Assembly: GCA_017449675.1 (NCBI GenBank)
Contig: JAFTFG010000006.1
Span: forward strand, 1-64,000
Reading direction: 5' to 3'
DNA: 64,000 nucleotides
Source: Prevotella sp.
GTDB lineage: Bacteria; Bacteroidota; Bacteroidia; Bacteroidales; Bacteroidaceae
Shown here: piece after piece, positions 43,601 through 53,207 of the stretch
Numbering within the stretch: the first letter of the stretch is position 1
How the letters are laid out: each line of letters begins with the position of its first letter
Notes under the pieces: generated by a model
Database searches by the model: none
Told to the model about the DNA's origin: nothing
What the model saw: the letters and a program-made list of their open reading frames with translations, nothing else
Translations under genes and position numbers: made by a program

Positions 43601-46600
43601 GGAGATATTACGGACACCTATCATCATCGTCTTGACCTCTCCCAACGAGGGATTACCCATAATACTGACGGTATTATCAGGATGGGCTGGATCCGATATG
43701 GAATACAACTGGTTGAAGGAAGCACCACCAACAGCCCGCGACTTATTACGCTCTTTCTTCACTGAGGTGAACAGTGAGAGGTCCATATCGAGCATGTTAT
43801 CCTCCGGCCATACTGCCCGGCAGTCTTCTACATTGTATTTATTATAGTCATTACGATCCGGGGTCAGCGATAGCGGTATCTCGTATTCGTAATAGTTGTT
43901 CTTGTAGTCATTACCCAGACGGATAAACACAGCCAGGTCTCCATTCCTGAGATCAGCATCACCAATCAGATGATTCGCATGAGTGAACATCTGTAGGTGT
44001 TTATAGCGGCGCAGGTCCAAATGGGTGTTCTTATAGACAGCCTTCGACTCACCAGGTGACAGTGTACGGACCACCATATCCATCGACTGCTCGTTCTCCT
44101 CCACCAGTTGTGGCTGTGAGGGGTCTGTAGCCCTACTGATGCCTGGTGGCAACACATAGTTGACCGGTTGCTTGTCATTATTCTCCTCGATATTCACCGC
44201 ACTCACCTCCAGTGTTCCGCTTTCTGCTCCATTGGATAACTGCTGCTGATAGACACGCCACTCCCCACGAACCAGATCGAGCGATCCGAAACGTAACACG
44301 ATAGGACGCTTGAATTGCGTGAGGAACATACGCATGAAACGGATACTGGTGAAGTCATTAATATTTCCCACCCGATCGTCATACTGGTCGACAGGGATAC
44401 GGAACTGATACCATTTCACTGTCTCACGATTACCGTTTCTCAAAGCCACACTCGCTTCACGGATGTCTGTGATATGGTTATAACCCAATTGCATATCCTC
44501 CGGACGGATGCTAATCCTATACTGATAGTAGCGCTCATACTCATTCAACGTATAGTCTTGGTTGATATCCTCCACATCCGGGAACGTTTTGTAACTGGTA
44601 TCAAAACCCTCCGTCTGCTGGTCGCTATCAGGAGAGTTACCCTGTGGCATATTGATACGTTTATAACGGTCGAGAATAGAGGCTTTCCGTTCATCCAGGT
44701 CTGAGCCACGGAAATAGTGGTAGTTATCATTGGCCGGGTCTGCATTCCATGCTGCCCGCACACTATCATTCACCACCACATTATTCAGGAAGTTAGCATA
44801 AGCCGGTTGTGCCCGCTCCTCCTCATCATTCAGTCCGTTTAAGCCCACATCCTGTTTGGCACGTGCCCCCGAAGAGGTGGCAAAGGCATAAGTCTGGGTC
44901 GGTTGGATAGGCACCTTACCCCACGCTGTTCTGGAGAAGGAACCGGTACCGTCGACAGGCATACCGCTCTCGTAGAATTTCTTACCATCGCGCAAGATAT
45001 CCTCACTGACCTCACCAAGGTCTATATAAAGGTCTCCACCATATTCCGAGGCATTTCCCTGTTGCGAGGTATAGATGAAGGGATCCAGCAACCAGAACTC
45101 GATATACTCCACGTTCGCTGTCTCGAAATCGTTGGTATCCAGTTTACGCATCATACCACCCCACCGCTGTTGCGGATTATTCAGCAGACCGTTGATATCC
45201 ACGTCTGTCGTGAGGTTATAAGCACCACGCTCCTGAGGATAATACGAAAGGTTCAGGATAGGGAGGGTCGCCGTTGCACCGCTATATGTACTCTGTTGAC
45301 GGTTAGGATATAATTCACTGACATAGACCGCTCTCACATAGTGATTCGACAACTGCTCCAGATCACTCTTGATATGACTAGGTGTCAGGGAGGAAGAACG
45401 ATAGGTAAAGAGTGGGTCGATATTATACCAGGACAACAGAGCACGGTTGAAACCGCTCGTCACGGAGTCTTTGTCATTATACTCCGGGAACATATTGGGC
45501 ATACTGGGCACACTTGACATCACCCAGGACTTCGGTTCACTGACATCTATTGCATTCTTCGCATTCTCAAAATCATCTATGTAGGAGGCATTATCCTGTG
45601 TACCACCAGCCTGACCCGCTATCAACTGGGCGAACTCTCCCGTAAAGGTTATCTGGGAGGGTTGTGTACAATGCAAGAACGGTAATTTGTTGAGCATATT
45701 GGTGAGCCACTGGCTCTCATGTTTCCAGTTGATATTCACACCCCACAGGGTATTACGCAGTGGCTCTGCCCCCATCGTCACCTTCGAGGTCAGTGTCTGT
45801 TCCGAGAGATGCTGTATCGTACCTCCTATTTGCAGGTCTTTGGAGAAGTCATACTCCCAGTTCAGTCCTAACATCGTCTTTCGCTGCATACCATAGTCGG
45901 TATTACTCTCCAACGACACACTCACATTCGTTCCTGCATCGATGATACTCTGATTCAGGATCGTCACCTCACCGGCCGAATAGTCAACACTATAGTCAGC
46001 ACCTTCTGTGAGGATGACTCCACCAGCCGTGACAACCACCGATCCCTGTGGTACGTTATAGGCACCCAGTGAGATGACATTTGCCGATGTTCCCTTAAAC
46101 TGTCCCACCAACAGATATTTGTTTTTATCCGTCATCTGTCGGGCGGCCGTACGGGTCGTGTCATATAGTTCTTCGAAAGCATATCTGTCGACCTTATCCG
46201 CTGCCACGTGATTATTCTCCAAGAACTTACGAAGGGTCTTACCAAAAGGTTCCACTGTGGGGAAGAATACACGGCCTTCACTGACGGTATAGCCCTGTAC
46301 ATAATCGAAATAGCCGTTGGAATGAGCCTTGTTGTTATTATCCAGACGGTCACACCCCAATCCACGCAACAAGGTGATATCCTTCACCTCAGGAATATAG
46401 GTCAGGTACACACCAGCAGTATCACTCTGAAACTTGATATCGAGACGGAACTTGGTCTTCTCTACATTAGAGGCGAGATAATAGACGTTCTTCATCATCA
46501 ACGGCCAGTTTTTCTGCTGGGGGTTGTTGCTGGTATTCTTCAGCGACTTGACGAAAAGGGCCTCACTGACATTCGTACGGTCACTGGCAAACTCACCCAC

Positions 46601-48055
46601 CTGGTAGGTCTGACCACCATAGGTAAACTCATAGGCTACCGCCAGGACCTGATCGGTCTGCAAACTCGTCTTAAGGGAGATATATCCCAGATGTTGGTTG
46701 ACAGTATACTCCGAACTATTCAGCAGACGGGCAGAGGAGAGTTTCTCATAGTCCACACTACCCGCAAAATCATTGATATTATCAAGGACCGTAGTGGTCT
46801 GGTCTATCAGACGGGCATCCGCATAGGCGGTCACCATCTGATTATACTCGTCATTGGCCTGATTGCCTGGCACCACAGAGGGACCGCTTCCTGTTCCCCA
46901 CCGAGAGGAAGTACTCTCGCCCAAGTCTGTGAATGCCACTATATTGCGGGTATTAGCCGTCGTTCCAGTTTTATTGGTAACCCAAACCTCCACGCGAGTA
47001 ATCTGTATTCCCGTCATGAGGTTGGGTAACTTCTGCATGGCATCATCATAATGCTCTCTGAAATACTTAGCGAGAAAGAAGTGGCGGTTCTCCTCATAGT
47101 CGGCTACATTCAACTCAAAGGGAGTGAGTTGCACGCCACCATTGGAAGAGACATTAGTCGTCGTGGATTTCTTCTGGGAGAAGACCGTCTGCAGTTTCAG
47201 TTTACCAAACTGCATATCCGTACGGACACCAAACAGACTGGAGGCACCTTTTACCAGTGAGTTATTAGTGGGGAAGGTCACATTACCCGCCTCTATCAGT
47301 TTGATGATCTCATCCTCCTTACCTTCATAACGCAGTTTGATATTCTTGGTATCGAAATCGAAGGTCGCATCCGTGTTGTAGTTGAGGTTCATATTCACCT
47401 TATCGCCCACCTTACCCGTCACATTCAGATTGATCTTCTCATCAAAGTCAATAGCCTTGGTCTTCCTATTACGCTCTGGTAATGACGGGTTATCAATACT
47501 CCTGAAGTTAGCACCCAGTTTCAACTCGGCCGTACCTTGTGTCTTGATACGCACACCACCAGGTCCGAAGATTTTCTCCGCAGGACCCAAGTCAAAGTGC
47601 ATGTCCGCAAAATCGAACTTATCCTTACCCTTGGCAGCGAAATTAGCAGCATTCTTCTGACGGAAGAACTGACGGAGTTCTCGTTGACGGCTCCACTCCT
47701 GGTATTCCTCTGGTGTCATCAAGATGGGCGCATTCAGATAAGAACTGCCGATTTTGGAACCAATCAGGTAGACACCCGTAGAGTCGTCATACTCCGCCTG
47801 TTGCTTGATATTCTCAGGCATCCGAAGGTCGACGACACTACTGTCGAGATCGCTAACCAGTATCGGGGTGGTTCTCTTGATTTTCCAACGGGGATGAAGC
47901 AGCGAGTCCGGGATATCCTCGTCCTCCACCAATACGGGTTGCTCCTTAGGCGCAGTTTCCTTTTTCTGTTTCTGCGTCTTATCATCTTGAGGAGACATCG
48001 CAAAAGTACCGATGCTCAACAAGAATGCGGCAATATAGGCAACCCGTTTGCTCAA
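40637..48055 (-). CDS. sprA: Cell surface protein SprA, type IX secretion translocon
   Basis: A 2472-residue giant outer-membrane barrel that forms the T9SS channel; it carries cargo proteins to the cell surface. N-terminal signal sequence (AYIAAFLLSIGTFA), beta-rich repeats, and a C-terminal strand pattern DFGLSLKFSL typical of outer-membrane barrels. The start is TTG (48055), in the same frame as ruvA just after its TAG, since no ATG occurs before residue 20. A Lys/Asn/Ser-rich low-complexity block (around 42246-42360) is unusual. Position after ruvA is conserved in Bacteroidetes. Other T9SS genes are not in the window. Confidence 0.93.
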   Translation of the reverse strand: MSKRVAYIAAFLLSIGTFAMSPQDDKTQKQKKETAPKEQPVLVEDEDIPDSLLHPRWKIKRTTPILVSDLDSSVVDLRMPENIKQQAEYDDSTGVYLIGSKIGSSYLNAPILMTPEEYQEWSRQRELRQFFRQKNAANFAAKGKDKFDFADMHFDLGPAEKIFGPGGVRIKTQGTAELKLGANFRSIDNPSLPERNRKTKAIDFDEKINLNVTGKVGDKVNMNLNYNTDATFDFDTKNIKLRYEGKEDEIIKLIEAGNVTFPTNNSLVKGASSLFGVRTDMQFGKLKLQTVFSQKKSTTTNVSSNGGVQLTPFELNVADYEENRHFFLAKYFREHYDDAMQKLPNLMTGIQITRVEVWVTNKTGTTANTRNIVAFTDLGESTSSRWGTGSGPSVVPGNQANDEYNQMVTAYADARLIDQTTTVLDNINDFAGSVDYEKLSSARLLNSSEYTVNQHLGYISLKTSLQTDQVLAVAYEFTYGGQTYQVGEFASDRTNVSEALFVKSLKNTSNNPQQKNWPLMMKNVYYLASNVEKTKFRLDIKFQSDTAGVYLTYIPEVKDITLLRGLGCDRLDNNNKAHSNGYFDYVQGYTVSEGRVFFPTVEPFGKTLRKFLENNHVAADKVDRYAFEELYDTTRTAARQMTDKNKYLLVGQFKGTSANVISLGAYNVPQGSVVVTAGGVILTEGADYSVDYSAGEVTILNQSIIDAGTNVSVSLESNTDYGMQRKTMLGLNWEYDFSKDLQIGGTIQHLSEQTLTSKVTMGAEPLRNTLWGVNINWKHESQWLTNMLNKLPFLHCTQPSQITFTGEFAQLIAGQAGGTQDNASYIDDFENAKNAIDVSEPKSWVMSSVPSMPNMFPEYNDKDSVTSGFNRALLSWYNIDPLFTYRSSSLTPSHIKSDLEQLSNHYVRAVYVSELYPNRQQSTYSGATATLPILNLSYYPQERGAYNLTTDVDINGLLNNPQQRWGGMMRKLDTNDFETANVEYIEFWLLDPFIYTSQQGNASEYGGDLYIDLGEVSEDILRDGKKFYESGMPVDGTGSFSRTAWGKVPIQPTQTYAFATSSGARAKQDVGLNGLNDEEERAQPAYANFLNNVVVNDSVRAAWNADPANDNYHYFRGSDLDERKASILDRYKRINMPQGNSPDSDQQTEGFDTSYKTFPDVEDINQDYTLNEYERYYQYRISIRPEDMQLGYNHITDIREASVALRNGNRETVKWYQFRIPVDQYDDRVGNINDFTSIRFMRMFLTQFKRPIVLRFGSLDLVRGEWRVYQQQLSNGAESGTLEVSAVNIEENNDKQPVNYVLPPGISRATDPSQPQLVEENEQSMDMVVRTLSPGESKAVYKNTHLDLRRYKHLQMFTHANHLIGDADLRNGDLAVFIRLGNDYKNNYYEYEIPLSLTPDRNDYNKYNVEDCRAVWPEDNMLDMDLSLFTSVKKERNKSRAVGGASFNQLYSISDPAHPDNTVSIMGNPSLGEVKTMMIGVRNISSGTKSGEVWVNELRLMDFSSKGGWAASGALNVQLSDVGTFNMTGKVMTAGFGGLEEGVLQRSTDDYKTYSITANVELGKFFPDKAKVSAPLYYSVTKEEKRPKYNPLDTDMELDDALDGALDKHERDSIESIVVTKTTSTNFSLSNVRVGIKTKRHPMPYDPANFSFSYSHSHRHTSGETTVYEKEDQWRGSLNYNYSPVYKSWEPFKKMKSKSKWAQYPKQFGLNWLPQNITFNTEMMRSYYELQERDMEDLGGEKLPVTFSSQFLWNREFSIRWDLTKNLHLNFQSATHAEIEEPYDERPINKDLYPDRYEAWKDSVWYSIRHFGTPLDYQQSFTASLQLPLNKIPIFDWVTSEATYNATYNWIRGTDLENGTTLGNTIANNRQLNINGNFNMETLYNHIPFLKKTNERFRKAASTTKSTKNNKNSKNSKLTKNGKDSKQDQKESKILPKNQNAWQKEVTLLADSSIIVNHGKKSKKLSVTARTKDGKKYSLKYKVLDDNRIRINNRDTIQLMLSIAPKPPSEKQWWYKPAQSAARLLMMVRSIGVSYRNQYAMSIPGFLPNIGDAFGQRTGSVMAPGLGFAFGLTDDSYLQKAHDNGWLLENESVATPATTNMTNDLQIRATLEPVRDLKIDLNASRTETKARSIQYMYEGMPTTQSGTFTMTTISLKSSLESIGDANNGFRSASFDRFCSLLTAFQQQAEATYGTTVDPYSASVMIPAFLSAYTSSGGGLSFFPALTKLLPNWTIRYTGLSKLPWFRDVFKSVTLNHSYKSIYAVGSYSTNLGNTSLLGYNVPTVSLNESFSPLLGIDVTFHNNLTAKVEYRTTRVLNLSMTSVQINESRSNDWVVGLSYKISDFNLFGSNGNRKVKKAQRSSKNKKNADDNKGKTSTNTAPKTGVNHDLNLRLDFSLRNQAAITRDIATQTSAASSGNTALKISFMADYTLSRLLTLSAYYDRQTNTPLLSSSSYPTTTHDFGLSLKFSLTR

Positions 48056-48058
48056 GCC

Positions 48059-48661
48059 CTATTTAATCTGTTTGAGAGCGAGTTTCACCACCTGCTCCAC
48101 CGGAGCATCCGGATGTTCCTGGAGGATGGCCACCACCACCTTCTGAGTGGGAGCCGGAGAGAAGCCCAGCATCGTGAGTGCGGAGACAGCCTCATCCTTA
48201 ACAGCATTATTAACAGGAGCCGCCATCGTACCACCGGCCGGTATCTCATCCGTGATACCCAGTGCGACGATCTTGTCCCGTAAGTCAACGATGATGCGCT
48301 GGGCTGTCATCTTACCAATACCTTTGATACCTTTGACCACCCGCTCGTTCCCTGTCGAGATGGCGGCACAGAGTTCCTGTACGCTCATCGACGAGAGCAT
48401 CATCCGGGCTGTATTAGGTCCTACACCACTGACAGAGATCAGCAGTTCAAACATCTCACGCTCCTTCTTGTTTACAAAACCGTAAAGCACATAGGCATCC
48501 TCACGGATCGACTCATACACATAGAGTTTTACCTCTTTCTTGCCCTGAATGGCACTGTAGGTATTCAATGAGATATTCAATCCATATCCCAAGCCAGCGA
48601 CTTCAACGGTTGCCAAAGCGGGGGTCAGTTCTGTCAACTCCCCCTTCACATATTCAATCAT
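48059..48661 (-). CDS. ruvA: Holliday junction DNA helicase subunit RuvA
   Basis: A 200-residue subunit that binds Holliday junctions and loads RuvB. The OB-fold N-terminus ([12 protein letters not shown]), HhH motifs ([19 protein letters not shown] and [20 protein letters not shown]) and the C-terminal domain III are all present. Its stop is followed after three bases by the sprA TTG in the same frame. No clear promoter box was found upstream, though a palindrome TGTATTAATACA (48672-48683) lies 11 bases before the ATG. Confidence 0.95.
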   Translation of the reverse strand: MIEYVKGELTELTPALATVEVAGLGYGLNISLNTYSAIQGKKEVKLYVYESIREDAYVLYGFVNKKEREMFELLISVSGVGPNTARMMLSSMSVQELCAAISTGNERVVKGIKGIGKMTAQRIIVDLRDKIVALGITDEIPAGGTMAAPVNNAVKDEAVSALTMLGFSPAPTQKVVVAILQEHPDAPVEQVVKLALKQIK

Positions 48662-48808
48662 ACGTACGTTGTGTATTAATACAATCTAATAAACGCAAGG
48701 AATCAATGTTTTATTGTATGAGGCCCCAAAATAGAGCCCTTCGGTAGCAAAAGGTTACATTTTTAGAAAAAATTATTGCTTTTCGTAATGTATTTCACAT
48801 AAAAAGTG

Positions 48809-48816
48809 TAATTTTG
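48809..48816 (+). promoter_or_regulatory. -7 box for ddh
   Basis: TAATTTTG (48809-48816), 79 bases before the ATG. The -33 region reads TTTTCG, a partial match. A second box-like word TACCTTTA lies at 48829. The leader has a repeat-rich stretch (GTACGCTTTGCTTGCAAAG). Confidence 0.5.
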
Positions 48817-48895
48817 CAACCGGAATCGTACCTTTAGTACGCTTTGCTTGCAAAGAATTAGACACAAAGACAACTAAATTAAAAGAAGTAAGAAC

Positions 48896-49795
48896 ATGAA
48901 GAAGATTCGAGCCGCCGTCGTAGGATACGGCAATATCGGCAAGTTTACCATTGAGGCCTTAGAGGCTTCTGCCGATTTCGAGATTGCTGGCGTAGTACGT
49001 AGAAACGGGGCTGCCGACAAGCCCGCTGAGTTGGCTCCCTATGAGGTTGTGAAGGATATCAAGGAACTGAAGGATGTAGATGTGGCTATCCTTGCCACCC
49101 CTACCCGTTCCTGTGAGGAATATGCCAAACAGATCCTACCGCTGGGTATCAATACAGTAGACTCTTTCGACATCCACACCAATATCCGTGGCTACCGGGA
49201 GCGTCTGATGGAACTGAACAAGCAAACCAATACCGTCAGTATCATTGCTGCGGGATGGGATCCCGGCTCAGACTCTATCGTACGTACCTTGATGCAGAGT
49301 TTGGCCCCCAAAGGACTGAGTTATACCAATTTCGGACCCGGTATGTCTATGGGACACTCTGTCTGTGTCCGTTCCAAAGCCGGTGTGAAGAATGCCTTGT
49401 CAATGACTATTCCTTTGGGCGAGGGTATCCATCGCCGCATGGTATATGTCGAACTGGAAGATGGATATACCTTGGAGCAAGTCACCAAAGACATCAAGGC
49501 CGATCCTTATTTCGCCAACGACGAGACCCATGTTTTCGCAGTAGAGTCTGTTGATGCCGTCAAAGATATGGGACATGGTGTCAACTTGGTCCGCAAGGGT
49601 GTCAGCGGAAAGACCCAGAACCAACGTCTGGAGTTCAACATGAGCATCAACAACCCTGCCCTCACGGCTCAGGTACTGGTCAATGTCGCCCGTGCCTCTA
49701 TGCGTCAGCAGCCCGGTTGCTATACGATGATTGAGATTCCCGTCATCGATATGTTACCCGGAGAACGTGCCGACCTCATCGAACATCTGGTATAG
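48896..49795 (+). CDS. ddh: meso-diaminopimelate dehydrogenase
   Basis: A 299-residue NADPH-dependent enzyme that makes meso-DAP in one step from tetrahydrodipicolinate, supplying lysine and peptidoglycan. Rossmann motif VVGYGNIGKFTIEAL, then WDPGSDSIVRTL, GPGMSMGHSVC and LEFNMSINNPALTAQVLV identify the family. The neighbouring MurF-Alr uses its product in cell-wall synthesis. Confidence 0.95.
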   Translation: MKKIRAAVVGYGNIGKFTIEALEASADFEIAGVVRRNGAADKPAELAPYEVVKDIKELKDVDVAILATPTRSCEEYAKQILPLGINTVDSFDIHTNIRGYRERLMELNKQTNTVSIIAAGWDPGSDSIVRTLMQSLAPKGLSYTNFGPGMSMGHSVCVRSKAGVKNALSMTIPLGEGIHRRMVYVELEDGYTLEQVTKDIKADPYFANDETHVFAVESVDAVKDMGHGVNLVRKGVSGKTQNQRLEFNMSINNPALTAQVLVNVARASMRQQPGCYTMIEIPVIDMLPGERADLIEHLV

Positions 49796-49819
49796 TCCTG
49801 CTTTTCATCATACAAAAGT

Positions 49820-49864
49820 GCACCTCCTTGTCACGAAGGTATGGCCTTCGTCGCAAGGAGGTGC
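49820..49864. repeat. Palindromic repeat element, copy B
   Basis: Outer arms GCACCTCCTTG (49820-49830) and CAAGGAGGTGC (49854-49864) are perfect; inner arms ACGAAGG / CCTTCGT (49833-49839 and 49845-49851) extend the stem. The left part matches copy A at 22037-22055 (minus strand) in 18 of 19 bases. It lies between the convergent ends of ddh and murF-alr, so it could also act as a bidirectional end hairpin, but there is no T tail. Confidence 0.8.
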
Positions 49865-49897
49865 TGCCTTCGAAGGGAGGATGTCGGGGTGTGTTAC

Positions 49898-52375
49898 TTA
49901 ATCCTGGTAATACACTTTCTTCACACGGTTACTGACACTCGTCAATACCTCGTAGGGGATGGTATTGAGAACATCGGAGAGAACAGTGACGGGCAGGTGT
50001 TCACCAAATACCTCTACCATATCCCCCTCATGGCAATCGATATCCGTCACGTCGATCATCGCCACATCCATACAGATATTCCCCACATACGGTGCTTTCT
50101 GACCATTGACCAGACAATAGCAGGCACCCCGTCCCAGATGACGGTTCAAACCATCGGCATAACCAATCGGTATGGCCGCAATCACACTATCACGTTTCAG
50201 TATACCCTTACGGCTATAGCCCACGGTCTCCTCCTTGGGAACATGGCGCAGTTGCAGGATAGTCGTCTTCAACGTACTGACAGTATGTAAGATACGGTTA
50301 TCACGAGGATCCACGCCATAAAGTCCCAGACCTAAGCGACACATATCCATCTGTCGTTCCGGGAAATGCTCAATAGCCGCTGAGTTATCCATATGGCGAA
50401 GAATCTTATGCGAGAAGGCCGCTTGTAGTTTCTGGCTACCCTCGTCGAACTTACGGAACTGCTCCGCTGAGAAATGGTCGAAATCATCACTGTCAGAGCC
50501 CACAAAATGCGAGAAGACAGAACGAGGGATGATGGCATGCTGCCGTTTCAAACGAGCAATCACCTCATCGATATCCTTCTCAGGATCAAAGCCCAGTCGA
50601 TGCATACCCGTATCCAGTTTGATATGCACAGGCCATCCTGTGATACCCTCCTTCTCTGCCGCATGAATCAGTGCATCCATCAGACGGAAGGAGTAGACCT
50701 CCGGTTCCAGGTCATAGTCGAACATCGTCTTGAAAGCAGTCATCTCCGGATTCATAATCATGATATTCTGGGTGATACCGTTACGACGGAGCGTCACTCC
50801 CTCGTCGGCCACAGCCACAGCGAGATAGTCGACCCGATGGTCCTGTAGTGTCTTGGCCACCTCGACAGCCCCTGCGCCATAGGCATCAGCCTTCACCATA
50901 CACACCAGTTTCGTCTCCGGCTTCAGGAATGAACGATAGTAGTTCAGATTATCCACCACCGCATTCAGGTTGACCTCCAGAATCGTCTCATGCACCTTCT
51001 GCTCCAACAACTCGGTAAGATGGTCGAAGCCAAAGATGCGAGCCCCCTTTAAAAGAATCACCTCATCATGCAGGCTACGAAACAGGTCACTCTCTACAAA
51101 CTGCTCCACGCCGGGGTAGAACGCCTTGTCGGCAATAGCGATCACCTCTGCATGGCGCTGGATGGACGTGCCGATACCTATCAGGCGGGCGATACCCCGT
51201 TTCACACACAGGTCACTCACCTCCTTATAGAGTGCATTCTTCTCCATACCCGTCTGTTGAATATCACTTAGTATCAGTGTACGACGACGACCCTTATGGT
51301 CAGGGCGACGGTTCATGAAATCCAGGGCAATATCCAACGAGTTGATATCCGAATTATACGAGTCGTTAATGAGGGTACAGCCATGCTGCCCCTCCTTTAC
51401 CTCCAGGCGCATGGCCACCGGCTCCAACTGACTCATCCGAACATCCAGGTCAGCAGGGGTGACACCCAGATAGAGAGCCACTGCCGCACAAGCAAAGGAG
51501 CACGCTATAGAGGCCTCATCGATGAAAGGGAGATGATATTCGCCACGTATCCCTTGATAGGTATAGGATATCCTTGAGGTACTATTGTCACTATCAACCC
51601 TACTGATAAACAGCGGGGCCGACTGGTTGTCACGGCTCCACCCGATTTTCTCACCTTTATATCCTGAGCGACGGATACAACGGCTGATCACATCGTCATC
51701 ACTGTCATAGGCCACCACCTTCGCCCCATGGAAGAGCAACATTTTCTCCATGCATTTCTCCTCCATCGAACGGAAATTCTTCTGATGCGCCGCACCCAAA
51801 GAAGTGAGCACACCGATAGTCGGTTGGATGATATCATGCAATGACTGCATCTCATCCGGTTGACTGATACCCGCCTCGAATAAGGCCACCTCCGTCTGTT
51901 CATTCAACAGCCATACAGACAACGGCACACCGATCTGTGAGTTATAACTGCGAGGAGAACGTGTCACTGTCATCTGAGGCTCCAGAATCTGGTAGAGCCA
52001 CTCCTTCACCATCGTCTTACCGTTAGAACCAGTAATACCTACCACTGGAATGTCAAACTCATCACGATGGCGCTCTGCCAATCGCTGTAGTGCCGACAGC
52101 GTAGAAGGCACCACGAGGAAGTTAGCATCGGTATATTGACCATTGTCCATGGACCATTGATGATTCTCCACCACGAAGTTCCTCACCCCACGGCGATAAA
52201 GGTCATCAATATACTTGTGCCCGTCATTACGCTGTGAATGCAAGGCAAAAAACAACGTCTCCTCAGGAAAACAAAGTGAACGACTGTCTGTCAACAGCCA
52301 TCCTATCTTCGCATCAGCATGTCCGATGCGGCGTGCTCCAATGAGCGTGGTGATTTTCTCTATGGTGTAAATCAT
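49898..52375 (-). CDS. murF: Bifunctional MurF / alanine racemase
   Basis: An 825-residue fusion, usual in Bacteroidetes. The N-terminal half is MurF (ATP-binding GITGSNGKTMVKEW, then LINDSYNSDINSLDIAL), adding D-Ala-D-Ala to UDP-MurNAc-tripeptide. The C-terminal half is a PLP alanine racemase (VCMVKADAYGAGAVEVAK with the PLP lysine; catalytic Tyr in TVGYSRKGIL; NICMDVAMIDVT). One protein thus supplies D-Ala and uses D-Ala-D-Ala. Overlaps the GSCFA gene by four bases. Confidence 0.95.
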   Translation of the reverse strand: MIYTIEKITTLIGARRIGHADAKIGWLLTDSRSLCFPEETLFFALHSQRNDGHKYIDDLYRRGVRNFVVENHQWSMDNGQYTDANFLVVPSTLSALQRLAERHRDEFDIPVVGITGSNGKTMVKEWLYQILEPQMTVTRSPRSYNSQIGVPLSVWLLNEQTEVALFEAGISQPDEMQSLHDIIQPTIGVLTSLGAAHQKNFRSMEEKCMEKMLLFHGAKVVAYDSDDDVISRCIRRSGYKGEKIGWSRDNQSAPLFISRVDSDNSTSRISYTYQGIRGEYHLPFIDEASIACSFACAAVALYLGVTPADLDVRMSQLEPVAMRLEVKEGQHGCTLINDSYNSDINSLDIALDFMNRRPDHKGRRRTLILSDIQQTGMEKNALYKEVSDLCVKRGIARLIGIGTSIQRHAEVIAIADKAFYPGVEQFVESDLFRSLHDEVILLKGARIFGFDHLTELLEQKVHETILEVNLNAVVDNLNYYRSFLKPETKLVCMVKADAYGAGAVEVAKTLQDHRVDYLAVAVADEGVTLRRNGITQNIMIMNPEMTAFKTMFDYDLEPEVYSFRLMDALIHAAEKEGITGWPVHIKLDTGMHRLGFDPEKDIDEVIARLKRQHAIIPRSVFSHFVGSDSDDFDHFSAEQFRKFDEGSQKLQAAFSHKILRHMDNSAAIEHFPERQMDMCRLGLGLYGVDPRDNRILHTVSTLKTTILQLRHVPKEETVGYSRKGILKRDSVIAAIPIGYADGLNRHLGRGACYCLVNGQKAPYVGNICMDVAMIDVTDIDCHEGDMVEVFGEHLPVTVLSDVLNTIPYEVLTSVSNRVKKVYYQD
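52132..52160 (-). repeat. In-frame CAATGGTC direct repeat in murF
   Basis: On the minus strand CAATGGTC occurs twice with a 14-base period (CAATGGTCCATGGA then CAATGGTCAATATA), encoding the segment HQWSMDNGQYT in the MurF part. The wording resembles spacer-type simple repeats rather than coding sequence. Confidence 0.6.
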
Positions 52376-53172
52376 AAGTCAAAGGTTGGATATTTCTTTT
52401 TTAACTCGTTTATTTTATTCATGGTCTTATCCATAAAATCCTTGTAATCTTCCGAATAAGGATGGAACGGACGGTGGTCGAGTGCCTGACGGATAGGATG
52501 CCATTCTGTCAGAAACTGATGGGTAGCCTTACTGAAATATGTCTCTAACAGCCGTTCCCAGATATAGTCAACCGTCTGTTCCGAGGGATGAAGCATATCA
52601 GCGGCATAGAAACGATAGTCGCGCAACTCATCATTCACAATCTCATAGGCAGGAAAATAAAAGAGGTCTGAGAACTGAGGCAGGAGTTGGGCGATGGCTA
52701 TAAGTAAAGTGGCTTTCGACAATTGACTGCCGTGATAGCCATATTTCCGATAACGGATAGGACTGACGGTCAGAACCACCTTCACTTCAGGGTTACCCTC
52801 CCTCAGGAGTTCGACGGTCTGACGCAGATAATCTACACACTCCCCGACAGTCAGTTCCTCCTCCTGAAAGAGATGCGATGGTCTCTTCTCACAGTTATCC
52901 ACTATCTCCCCTGTTTCTCTCAGTCGGTAGACATGATTAGTGCCCAGTGTGAGGAATACCACCCGAGGCACCACCTCGACCCGTTGAATGGTATGCAGGA
53001 TAGAGGCTGGGTTATACATCACCCCGAAGGGGTTGACAACAGCCTTGAACTTCTCTTCCTTGAAGCGATGCCCGATACGATCTGCAAAACAGGATCCTAC
53101 CAGCAGGACAGACTCCAAAGGTTCTATTTGGAAAGTCGGTTTTTCTATGTCTACTATCGTTCTAAACTCCAT
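52372..53172 (-). CDS. GSCFA domain protein
   Basis: A 266-residue GSCFA-family protein; the family's name motif (LLVGSCFADRIGHRF) is present. Other conserved segments are NPFGVMYNPASIL, TLGTNHVYR and PIRYRKYGYHGSQLSKATLL. It probably has an SGNH-hydrolase/acyltransferase-like fold, function unknown. The ATG at 53172 is preferred; a GTG one codon earlier is possible. It is in the fkp-GSCFA-murF run. Confidence 0.9.
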   Translation of the reverse strand: MEFRTIVDIEKPTFQIEPLESVLLVGSCFADRIGHRFKEEKFKAVVNPFGVMYNPASILHTIQRVEVVPRVVFLTLGTNHVYRLRETGEIVDNCEKRPSHLFQEEELTVGECVDYLRQTVELLREGNPEVKVVLTVSPIRYRKYGYHGSQLSKATLLIAIAQLLPQFSDLFYFPAYEIVNDELRDYRFYAADMLHPSEQTVDYIWERLLETYFSKATHQFLTEWHPIRQALDHRPFHPYSEDYKDFMDKTMNKINELKKKYPTFDL

Positions 53173-53207
53173 CACATCATCCTTCTTACGTCATACATCT
53201 GATCTCA

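Noticed and set aside
48662-48895. tRNA or small RNA gene in the ruvA-ddh spacer
   Set aside because: No cloverleaf or stable long hairpin was seen; the stretch holds promoter boxes and short palindromes only.
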